In this document: positions 8,591 to 18,291 of the stretch, piece by piece
How the letters are laid out: every line of letters begins with the position of its first letter
How positions within the stretch are numbered: position 1 is the first letter of the stretch
From: Phlegmacium glaucopus
Taxonomy: Eukaryota > Basidiomycota > Agaricomycetes > Agaricales > Cortinariaceae
Assembly: GCA_015039465.1 (NCBI GenBank)
Contig: MU130027.1
Coordinates: 124,001-188,000 of the forward strand
Direction of reading: 5' to 3'
Length of the DNA: 64,000 nt
The notes under the pieces: generated by a model
Databases searched by the model: none
The model's input: only the letters and a program-made list of their open reading frames with translations
What the model was told of the DNA's origin: nothing
Program-made: the position numbers and the translations under genes

Positions 8591-10100
8591 CAATACTATT
8601 CCTGTTATATTTACACACTATGCCTTCCTTTTCATATAGCTATAATAGGTCATAGTCACACCTATGTAGTATATAAGTGAAAGGTGCTTATCTTTGATAA
8701 GCACCTTTGAATTTAATTTGGTTACTGGGGACTTATGAGCCCTTACAGAGTAAGAGTCCTGTCATGTGTGTGAACTGTAAATGCCCCAGTATAAATCATT
8801 GTTTGTGTTGTTATAAAACACCAACCAGAGGGAACTGGACCAGACTTTAGGTCAGAATATCCCCCTGTGTTTGTTTAGGGAAGGTATAACCAGAGACTAG
8901 TAAGCACACTTGATTAGAAGAGAGTAGAGGAGGATGAGGATGAATATGAAAGAGTCTTTGGTGAGACTGTAGCTGTTGACAGTAGGGGACAGAGACAGAT
9001 AAAAGGCTGAAAAAGCAAAGAGAGTAGAGGATGTGGATGTGGATGGTAGAGTCTTCAGTAAGACTATAGCAGCAGAGAGAAAGATTGACAGTAAAGGGGT
9101 AAAAAAGTGAACTTGAGGGAGGAATTCACTGGAACTCCACTGAGATGATGACTGTTGGGGACTAAGAATGAATTGGGGAAAAACTACCTATCCTGGTACA
9201 AAAGAGCAGTATTTATACCCTAAGGATGAGGCTATGTAGAACAATAAAAAGAAAGAAGTACGCGCTGTCAAAGGAAGAAAGATAAAGAGAGGACAGCTGC
9301 AAGAAGAAAAGAACAATGGAAAAGAAGAAGGAACAATAAAAAAAATCTGTAAAATGTCAAAGTGCGAGAGAAAAGAAAAGAAGGCAGTGTACATAGTCCA
9401 ATAGCAAAAATATATCAACTCCATAGGCATGTGGTCATGTCAAAAATGTGAAAGGTCCTGAGTCAACACTTGAAAGGTGCAGCCTTGTTCCTGAGAAAAT
9501 ACTACTTGCCCATGATCCCATCCTTGATAACACTTGACACACTGTGAGAATAATCCTCTGCTGCTGATTCATCTGCAATTCCTGCTTAGTTGTGATCCTC
9601 CTGGACTTCCTAAGTTGTCATAAAGAGGGTGGGAAGGCTTCATGAATGATGGTTTTGGCAGTGAATGATAAGATAAGAGGTAGATAATTGAGGATAGAGG
9701 ACTGAGTGTGATCCAAGAGCGAGGGATGGCAAGATAGATGGCTGAAGCAAAAACTTGTGGGTCCATAGCCACAACAACAATGACAAAGCCTCTGACATAA
9801 TGGGAGATGTGGCTGATGCATCCATAAAGGGGCCATTCTTGAAATGATAGACCAAAGATATGATCAAACAGGAGCCGATGACCAATGTGAATAGTAGATT
9901 GATTGCTTTGCTGGATTGCTAGCCAAGGAACAAGTGGATGGTAGATGCTTAGGAGCATGTCGATAGTGTAAATGATGGAGGGCATGGTGACAGACATTGA
10001 GGATATGATGAGCAATGAGGATGATAATGTTGAATGAATGATTTTATTGACCAAAAATGCGATTCAGGGCTGCTTCCAAAATAGGTAAGTGAATTCAAAG
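8591..10100. other. Unresolved part of the Copia gag region
   Basis: No coding similarity was recognised on either strand. It contains a perfect 13-bp stem with a 3-nt loop at 8680-8708 (AAAGGTGCTTATC and its complement), which suggests a small inserted element. A copy of LTR sequence occurs just upstream at 8130-8186 (GATACTATCACATTTATC). The long minus-strand frame at 9569-10054 lacks any domain pattern. Confidence 0.4.
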
Positions 10101-10157
10101 TCTGCTTATTTTCATGATGGCAACTTTTAAGCTTTATTCTCATGCTACCAATCAGTA

Positions 10158-12935
10158 TTGGTGTGTGATATTGGGCATACTGCTCTATGGTGCGTCTGTC
10201 CAAATGGGGGAATGGCTGGAAAGAAAATTGAGGAATCTAAGGAGGCCAGGTGGAGGGATAGAGATTCCAAGGCCAGTGTTCCCCCTGCTTCTACCTCTGG
10301 TCCTTCCTCTCACATCCAAGTCTCTGTTAAGGGGACTGACAGGCATTCATATCTCATGTACACTGATACCTCATCACTTACCCCTATAACTGGAACCCCT
10401 CCTGCCACTAGAGAATCCGCCAGAATCACATCCATTGAACCAGAACAGCTCTCTGAGGATGACCTTGAATACCATGGCTTCATGGCTGGGATTTGGGGGG
10501 AGCATCACAAACCTAAATCCAATGAAGAATACAAGGTCAACATAGACTGGAACAACTATTCATTGGACCACACTGACACCACAGCTGCATCCGTATTTAC
10601 CCATTATGCTGTCAGTAATCCCTTCCTTCTGGACTCAGGTGCAAGCTCCGGGATTAGTCCAGTCAAAAGTGCACCAACCTTCAATTTTTCTTCTGTAAAG
10701 TAAAAGAAATAGGAGGTTCTGTAATTGAAGCACTTGGTATTGGAAATATCAAGATCCCAGCATCAAAGAATTCCCATCTATGGTTCATAAATGCACTATA
10801 TGTACCAAATGCTACTGTACAATTAATTTTGGTATCCTCAATTACTGAAGACTCCAATGCATTGGTCCACTTTGACCATCTCACATGCTAGATAACCAAT
10901 TGCACATCTGGGAAGATGATGGCACATGGATCCTTAATCCATGGAAGTAATCTCTATGCTCTCAATATTTACACCCCATCATGCAAAACTGCCTACTCGA
11001 TTACCTACACTCCCAACCTTGAAATGTGGCACCAACACCTAGGTCATGCAAAATTTCAAGCCATCATCAATATGGCAAGGAAGGGCTTGATCAGAGGTAT
11101 GCCTACCTCTTTTCCCATCACACCACCTAAATGTGACTCTTGTATTCTTGGAAAACAGACCAAAACACCAGTTCCCAAGGTATGAAAGGAGGAGAAGAAA
11201 GTGACAAGAAAGCTGGAAATAGATTGGGTAGATCTAACTGGGCCCATGGCAGTGGAATTGCAAAAAGGCAACAAATATGTTATGAATATTGTTGATGACT
11301 ACTCATGTTACCCATGGTCCATTCTTTTGAAATCTAAAGATGAGGCTTTTCAATACCTGAAAGCATGGGAGGTCACTAGGGAGAAAGAAACAGGACTATC
11401 AGTGGGAAAGTACAGAACAGACAATGGTGAATTGAAAAGCGACAAAATGAAGCAATGGATTGAATCACAAGGAACACAACACAAATTCACTGCACCATAT
11501 ACTTTGGCCCACATTGGACAAGTGGAACACATGCATAGGACTCTAATGGGCAAGGCACGCACCATGCAAATTCATGCTAATCTACCCCCTTTCCTATAGG
11601 ATGAACTATATTTAACAGCATCCCATCTACATGCAAAAAACAATTACCTGTTCCCTAAGTGATGGTACTCCATATGAAAAATGGCATGGCTGCAAACCTG
11701 ATTATTCATACATGTGCAAAATTGGATGCAAGGTCTTCACGCTCATACTGAATCAGAACAATCCAAAAATATATGAATGCTCAGTTGAATGTGTGCTAAT
11801 TGGTTACAACCTTAATGCCAAAAGCTATCAGTGTTACCATTCCTCCACAAGACAAGTAGTTAGCTCATACCATGTGCGGTTCCTTGAAATGCATGATGGC
11901 CATACACAATCAATGCCTACACCTGTTCCAACCACAATACTGGAAAACACCACTGACCCTGGGGACTCTGTTCAATCAGAAGAAGAGACTCAACAATTGA
12001 ACAGAAATAGAGAAGAATCCATTGATGCACCTGAAACATTATCAAATATGGACACTGATCACCAGAATCAGAATAACTACACAGCCAATACAGATATTGA
12101 TATACCTAGATGATCCTCTCATCTGGCACAAAAGAAACTCAACACAGCTGCTGGCCTTATACATCCCAACCAACTCGAAAATGCTATACAAGAAACCAGG
12201 AAGGAAGAGTATGTATGGATGTTGCAATGGGGATTGTATGGGATGAAGCAGAGTGCAAGAATATGGAACTGTAAGATAGCTAAGTTCTTTGGGTTTAGAA
12301 TATAGTATTTCAGGGCTGTACAATATTGGGGGAATAGATTAATGTTCTATGTAGTTTCTTCTACTGTATTTATACTTGACCAGAACAATGAGATATGAGA
12401 CATTGAGCCACAACAAATGAACTAGCAGAGTGATTGCTAAAACGGGAAGTCCTTTGTGACAAAGGTCACACAATGTGATGTTTGTAATCTGTATCTGAAA
12501 ACTATCCATTCCTTACAGAACAAAACAATGAATGATGCTATGCTCACTTGGGGATTCGCTAGATTGTCTTGTGAGTCATGTATTTACTACAGGAAAACAG
12601 ACACAGGTACCATTATCACCACCATTCATGTTGATGACTTTCTCTCTATAGCCAGCTCCCAGTCAGAAAACAAGCACTTCAAAAACCAGATGAAATCCTT
12701 ATGGGTGATATCAGATCTTGGCAACATGAAATACTGTGTTGGCATAGCCATTTCTTGGAATTGAGAGACTCGAACAGTCCACCTGTCCCAGACAGCACCC
12801 ATTGACAAGGTAATTCAACAATTTGGTCACTGGCAGAGTCATAGCCATCCAGTCTCAACACCTATGGATCCAGGACTGAAACTCAGTAGTCCCAATAAGT
12901 CCTCCCTGACTACCTTGGACAATGACCAACTGGCA
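10158..12935 (+). pseudogene. Copia gag-pol: zinc knuckle, protease, integrase, RT (broken)
   Basis: A degraded zinc knuckle (CDIGHTALWC) is followed by the aspartic protease motif FLLDSGASSGI at about 10630-10660. The GAG-pre-integrase region follows (MWHQHLGHAKF, then CDSCILGKQ, giving the HHCC finger). The integrase core has its acidic residues in DWVDLTGP, RTDNGEL and GQVEHMHRTL, and the C-terminal part runs to about 12110. Reverse transcriptase blocks are GLYGMKQSARIWN and HVDDFLSIAS, the latter replacing the usual YVDDL. Scattered stops (for example at about 10701, 11183, 11597, 12111 and 12762) and the LTR at 12270-12517 make it non-functional. Confidence 0.85.
12270..12517. repeat. 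Solo LTR, family C, inside Copia RT
   Basis: A 248-bp insertion, TGTAAG...CTTACA, flanked by GAAC on both sides (12266-12269 and 12518-12521). Removing it with one GAAC rejoins the reverse transcriptase frame as IWNKTMNDAML, which fits the family. The termini suggest an LTR with a 4-bp duplication. Confidence 0.7.
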
Positions 12936-13144
12936 CTGCTGGCAGCAGGTGGTGTTTCTGATGGAAAAACTTATTTTTAGAAATGTTTTGTCATCTCTGA
13001 TTACATTTTTCCTAAAGTTACACCAAAACAACTTCCTTATAAGGGAATTAATTTGGTGTAACCTTAAGAAAAATGTTTTAGAAGTGACAAAACATTTCTA
13101 AAAATAAGTTTTTCCAAAAGAAACACCACCTGCTGCCAGCAGTG
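12935..13144. mobile_element. Foldback MITE, CACTG-ended (210 bp)
   Basis: Palindromic arms start CACTGCTGGCAGCAGGTGGTG and share AAAAACTTATTTTTAGA with the MITE at 6971-7410. It is flanked by a 3-bp duplication TGG (12932-12934 and 13145-13147). Excising it with one TGG restores the Copia frame (NDQLAKTP), so the target site is certain. Confidence 0.88.
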
Positions 13145-13162
13145 TGGCAAAAACACCTTCAT

Positions 13163-14093
13163 CAGGAAAAATGATTTTGGCCCTAGGTAGCCTTGGGTAA
13201 TTTGTTAGTATCACATCACTACTCAGGACATCCCAGGACACCCCAGGACACCCCAGGACACCTCAGGACACCTCAGGACATCCTAGAGCAGCACAGGTAA
13301 AATTTTGAGTGTCACCCATTTTCTCAGGACACCTTTAGTGTATCCTGTGCATTGACCATCTGGACCAAATCACATCAGGAGGCCCTGGGAGTCCCTTAGA
13401 ATTTATGAATTTTGCTAGAAAATCTTTAACCGCCGCGTCCAAAAAAGTATTTTGCAGTTTTCTCAATAAGGAAAGCTGCTATTAATACAATTTAAACATA
13501 TTCAGGGTCCTAAAACAATTCTCTACCATCTTTAAAAAATTTCCTTTTTTGGAATTTATGTAATCTACCCTGACCCAGCACCATATGCCTGAAATCATGC
13601 TTATCTGTGATCATGTGACCAATGGTCTGTGCGCCATCCAAAAGATATATAAACCACCCACAATTTTGTTTTCTTATTCCCTACTTCCTCAGTATTATAC
13701 TAGTATATTTATGTATCACTATTTTATTATTATTTTATTACTAGTACTATGTTTAGAATAATTGAATATAATTTTATTGTTATTATTATTATTCTGTTGT
13801 GTGAGACCACTCAAATATCTGGTTTATATATGTTTTCTAGCATCAGATCCAAAGGGACTAAGGCTGCCTCAGGATGCTCTCAGGTTGCCTCAGGATGCTC
13901 TCAGGTTGCCTCAGGTTGCCTCAGGTTGCCTCAGGACGCTCTCAGGTTGCCTCAGGTTGCCCCAGGACAGCCTAAGACTTTTCATACATAGGTAACTTGC
14001 ACCCCAGGGCGACCTCTTGACCTGAGTGCCCTGAGCTGCCTGGGGCACCCCAGGACATTTCAGGACGGCCTAGGGCACAAGTCATTTTTCCTG
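13163..14093 (+). mobile_element. CAGGAAAAATGA-ended TIR element, copy 1
   Basis: The terminal inverted repeats are CAGGAAAAATGA at 13163 and TCATTTTTCCTG at 14082-14093, continuing imperfectly into GCCCTAGG-like sequence. Removing 13163-14093 plus one AT restores the Copia frame (AKTPSCYRSLVG), which implies a 2-bp AT duplication. The interior holds short tandem repeats of CAGGACACC (13223-13280) and CTCAGGTTGC (13868-13960) and no gene, so it is non-autonomous. Other copies lie at 61599-62548 and from 63901. The superfamily was not identified. Confidence 0.75.
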
Positions 14094-14095
14094 AT

Positions 14096-14769
14096 GTTAC
14101 CGATCCCTAGTTGGCTGTCTCATTTACCTGGCAGTCGGAACACACCCCAACATCTCCTATGCTGTCCAGCAGCTCTCCCAATTCCTCAACAACTATTTGT
14201 ATGTCCACTGGAATGCAGCTGTGTGAGTTGTGCATTACCTAAAAGGGACTTGAACTCTGCAGCTAACACTTGGTGGTACTAACAACATCAAATTGCTTGG
14301 TTTTACTGATTCAGACTGAGGTAACTGTCCAGACACTCAATGAAGCATCAGCAGATATTTCTTTACACTTGGATCAGGCCCTATATGCTGGCAGGCACAA
14401 CAATAGCAAACTGTTGCCACCTCAACATGTGAGGCGGAATCCACTGTGGCATTCAAAGCCACCAAAGAGGCTCTCTGGCTTTGAACTCTGCTAACTAGCA
14501 TCCAACTCACACCATCCTCTCCCACTACCATCCTATGCGACAACAATGCAACCATCACATTATCTGAAGACCCAGCCTTCCATGCCAGGGTCAAACATTT
14601 TGACATCCAATATCACTTCTTGCATGAACAGGTCCAGTCAGGCAACATTGTATTGTCCTATATCAACACAAAAGACAACATTGTGGATATTTTCACAAAG
14701 CTGCTAGACACTACCAAGTTCACTCAACTCTGAACCTTCTTAGGTATCACTGAGCAGGATTCCATGTGA
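14096..14769 (+). pseudogene. Copia RT C-terminus and RNase H (broken)
   Basis: The frame reads YRSLVGCLIYLAVGTHPNIS, then LLGFTDSD, ILCDNNATITLSEDPAFHA and KDNIVDIFTKLLD, ending ITEQDSM and TGA. These are the conserved Copia polymerase tail and RNase H blocks, with acidic residues in FTDSD and ILCDN. Stops stand at positions where W, R or Q codons are expected, mostly from C-to-T or G-to-A changes. It joins in frame to 12935 once the two intervening insertions are removed. Confidence 0.85.
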
Positions 14770-14800
14770 GGAGGAGCACTTACACTTACTTAGTCTACAG

Positions 14801-15085
14801 TGAGGAGGAGGAGTGTTGCAACTTTGAGCAAGTGGCCCCAGGCCACTGAAGATGAAGTAAGTATAAGTCTGGCATAGGCCACATCCATTGTTTCCATATG
14901 TATATATACTAGATAGATAGATCACTTCACCTCAGTCTGATTATACCATGACTGAGGTGAGTAGCTATGAAACTTCACCACTATACCCCTACTTACTGAT
15001 TGCATAGTCTTGTGATACTATCACATTTATCTAGCTTAATTGAAGCATGTGTAAAGATAAACCCAAGCTAAGTGGCTCAGTTTTC
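14801..15085 (+). repeat. Copia polypurine tract and start of 3' LTR
   Basis: A purine run (GTGAGGAGGAGGAG) at 14800-14813 precedes TGTTGCAACTTTGAGC at 14814, the first bases of the 3' LTR. Similarity to the other LTR pieces continues to about 15085 and then stops, so the LTR is interrupted or truncated there. Confidence 0.65.
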
Positions 15086-17144
15086 TACACCTTTGTTTAC
15101 AGTGCTGTCAAGCATCACAGTCACGCTATGGGGTGCTATATAGGGTAGGGCTAATATTACAATATACTGTTCAATCTGAGGCTAGAAAGCTAATGTTCTG
15201 AGTTCACACAAGGATAAGGAAAACTAATATATATATAAATCATATTCAACTATCTACACAGAGTCTGAGTCATATGTACTACCTGTACTATCAATAGTAG
15301 GGTTCATCATCTGCTAAATGAGGTGTTGGGTGCTGTTGTGTGTTGAAAACAGGCAGAGATGGTTGGAGTGTTGAAACAGCCTGAAACAAACCCCTCACAT
15401 CCCATTTGGATGGGGAGGCTGGGTAGTTGAGGTTGTCGAAATTGTAGCTAAAAGTAGAAAATTGTTAGTTTAAAAAAAGCAGTAAGAAATCCAAAGAACT
15501 CCTCACCTTGGCACTCAGCACTCATTGTTGCCTCGTATCTTCTGGGGCTAAGAAGTAGGGATGTGACTCATCATTTGTCATTGTTGACAGTTGTGGTAAT
15601 GTGCCAAAAATGGGTGAGTATCAAATGTACCAAAACAAACCTATTTCAATGGGTAGATGATGGAGTTGTAGCTAAGAGCAAGCATCTGGCGTCACCAGTG
15701 AGTGGTAGAACCTAAGCAGTAGTATTAATTAGTTAAAAAAACAATTTAAAAAGGAATGAAACAAGCTCAACATGCAACACCAGAGTGTACATGGTGGTGG
15801 TTGAGAGCGAGATAGATGAGGGTCAGACATGGCAACGGATGTGTGGCAACAAAGTCAGAGTGACAAAAAAATTCCCAAATATGTAAGATCAACTTTGCAC
15901 ACAGACTTTGTTTAGGGTTGGTTTATTTAACTCAAATGAAAAATGTGCAGCTCTAATGTGACATGCTGACAAAGCTATGCCAGTGTGATAGAGTAACAAC
16001 ACACCTGGTGTGCATCACATGGATGCTATGGAACTATAAGTATGGTGATGTGACTATGTGATACTATGGGAAATTATAACTTTGTGTGATGTGACTATGA
16101 CAAACTATGGGAAAATCCTGAATCTGCTGATGTATATAGTGATTTAAGATTACAAGACTCAGTCATGGTATAATGGACTCAATATACTGTTGCCATACCT
16201 ATATAGTGATTTTGTTAGGGAACAAGCTGTAGAACAGCCACCCTTACACTCATGCTCTTGGATAACCCTGTAAATGTTGTTATTGACCAAGGTGCAGATC
16301 CTGTATCTGCACCTTAACTATTTATACTAAGGTACATGGTTTGTGCACTTGTATGTACATGTGTGTATAGTGATAAGGATTGGTCATGTAATACTAAACT
16401 ACTAAGCAGATAGCTAACCAGGCTCATGACTAAGGCATAATGACTAAGACTATGGATCTAGGTCCAGGAGACAGGTAAGGGTAGGCACTAGGGTAGCAAG
16501 CTCATGATGGGATGTCACATGGTGACAGAGGGGTGAAGCAATGAATCTACATAGTATATATACATTTATGAACAATGATAGTGGCCTGTTGTGCCACTAT
16601 CCATACTTAGTCTTTGGTGGCCCTTTGGCCCACTTATCCAAATACCACACTTCACAAGATATCTTCCAAAGGATGTGGAACCTTTTGCTGGTATATGTTG
16701 CATTCATGGTCACAATTGGTACTGTGTACATAATCACTATCAAAATGGACTTGCAGGTATGATGTGTACTACATTTTCTAATTGTGTTGCTGATGGGTTT
16801 TTGGTAAGCAAATTTCAAAGGATCTATGAGGTCTCATAGAGTGGTCTCACAATGTTGTCAAATAGCTTTGATCATTGTTTCTGTCATTGTGGGTTATTGT
16901 CACTTGGTATGAGTCATTGCATCATATGGCCTTTCTTCATTGACTTTTATTTATCAAGCTTCTGGCCTTCTCAATACCATACCTCAGAATGACTTTCACT
17001 GACTGGGGTCACAGTCACTCTCAACATCTTCACTGTCACTCTGATTACTTTAAGAATTCTACATCAGAAAACAGCAACCTTGGCCTGGCTGAGGGCAAGG
17101 ATTGGCATGATTCCATTTACTTGCATGAATCTACTGCAAGGGAG
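15086..17144. other. Gene-free, CpG-poor repeat debris
   Basis: No gene was recognised. Positions about 16540-16655 are a diverged reverse-orientation relative of the Copia LTR start (TATATATACAT..., then GGTGGCCC...GGCCCACTTATCC). GACTCAGTCATGGTATAAT occurs at 16157 and also at 6646. The rest shows no structure that I can name. Confidence 0.4.
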
Positions 17145-17277
17145 ACACTCCTGGAAGCCACCAATTCTGCAGGATGCAGAATTGATGCAAAATGTAATGC
17201 AGGATCATAAAAATCTGCATTTAGCAGAATAATTAATTCTCAAATAATTCTGCCAAGATGCAAAAAACAATTAAAAT

Positions 17278-18107
17278 CCAGCCAGAATTAGAAATTCTGC
17301 CTCAATTCTACTTTTGGTAAAAAATTTACTTTTGCATGAATTCTGCAACAATTAGAATCCAATTAGAATGTAAGATTCTACCTTAATTTCACAAGATGCA
17401 GAATTTATCAAGAATGATAAATTCTCAATGGATTTAACAAACTGCAAAATGTTGTCAGAATTCATTATTCTGCATTTTGCAGAATCAATTATGTAGTGGG
17501 GGGCAAAATGCAGAATGATGAATTCTGCAAGAATGATGAATTCTGCAAGAATGATGAATTCTGCAAGAATGATGAATTCTGCAAGAATGATGAATTCTGC
17601 AAGAATGATGAATTCTGCAAGAATGATGAATTTGCATGCAAGAATGATGAATTCTGCAAGAATGATGAATTCTGCAAGAATGATGAATTCTGCAAGAATG
17701 ATGAATTCTGCAAGAATGATGAATTCTGCAAGAATGATGAATTCTGCAAGAATGATGAATTCTGCAAGAATGATGAATTCTGCAAGAATGATGAATTCTG
17801 CAAGAATGATGAATTCTGCAAGAATGATGAATTCTGCAAGAATGATGAATTCTGCAAGAATGATGAATTCTGCAAGAATGATGAATTCTGCAAGAACTGC
17901 AAGAATGATGAATTCTGCAAGAATGATGAATTCTGCAAGAATGATGAATTCTGCAAGAATGATGAATTCTGCAAGAATGATGAATTCTGCATCTTGTGAA
18001 ATTAAGGTAGAATCTTACATTCTAATTGGATTCTAATTGTTGCAGAATTCATGCAAAAGTAAAAATTTTACCAAAAGTAGAATTGAGGCAGAATTTCTGG
18101 CTGGTCT
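17278..18107. repeat. Foldback expansion in the left TIR
   Basis: Arms 17278-17410 and 17990-18107 are inverted copies of each other (CCAGCCAGAATT...CTTAATTTCACAAGATGC and its complement). They flank the minisatellite at 17514-17991. The right TIR of the transposon lacks this insertion. Confidence 0.75.
17514..17991. repeat. 18-bp minisatellite, about 26 units
   Basis: The unit AATGATGAATTCTGCAAG is repeated about 26 times, almost without variation. There are two length variants: an inserted GCA near 17632 and a partial unit near 17894. The 18-bp period is a multiple of three, so every frame stays open and gives repeat peptides (NDEFCK or SFLQNS). These have no start context or domain and are not genes. 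It is not a CRISPR array because there are no spacers. Confidence 0.92.
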
Positions 18108-18291
18108 CTGGTGTCTGTGGCAGATAGCGATACTGGATAGCGAGTATTACATAAGTAATTAAAGTCTTTCTTTTAGAAGTCCTCTGAAGTCTAATCTAAG
18201 AAGTCTGTCTTTCGTTTCGTTTGTGCCCCTCTTTTCAACTTCACTAATTCCAAAATCCATTGATACGGGCGCCAATAGCAACTTCCAGCCT

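Larger units (their letters stand above)
7414..15085 (+). mobile_element. Ty1/Copia LTR retrotransposon, inactivated and nested
   Basis: In order on the plus strand it has an LTR 3' half, primer binding site, gag start (8290), zinc knuckle (10160), protease (10635), integrase (10900-11600), reverse transcriptase (12150-12935), RNase H (14100-14769), purine tract and 3' LTR start. Integrase before reverse transcriptase defines Copia. Many TGA and TAG stops sit at former CGA or CAG/TGG codons. Three later insertions break the polymerase: an LTR at 12270-12517, a MITE at 12935-13144 and a TIR element at 13163-14093. Confidence 0.85.

Noticed and set aside
9569..10203. 161-codon and shorter minus-strand frames in the Copia region
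   Set aside because: No domain pattern, low-complexity composition, and they lie antisense within the gag area of a plus-strand retrotransposon.
17514..17991. CRISPR-like array
   Set aside because: The units are directly contiguous without spacers, and the genome is eukaryotic.
17489..18036. Three long overlapping frames (167-173 codons) on both strands
   Set aside because: They are products of the 18-bp minisatellite, whose period keeps every frame open. There is no start context, domain or non-repeat sequence.
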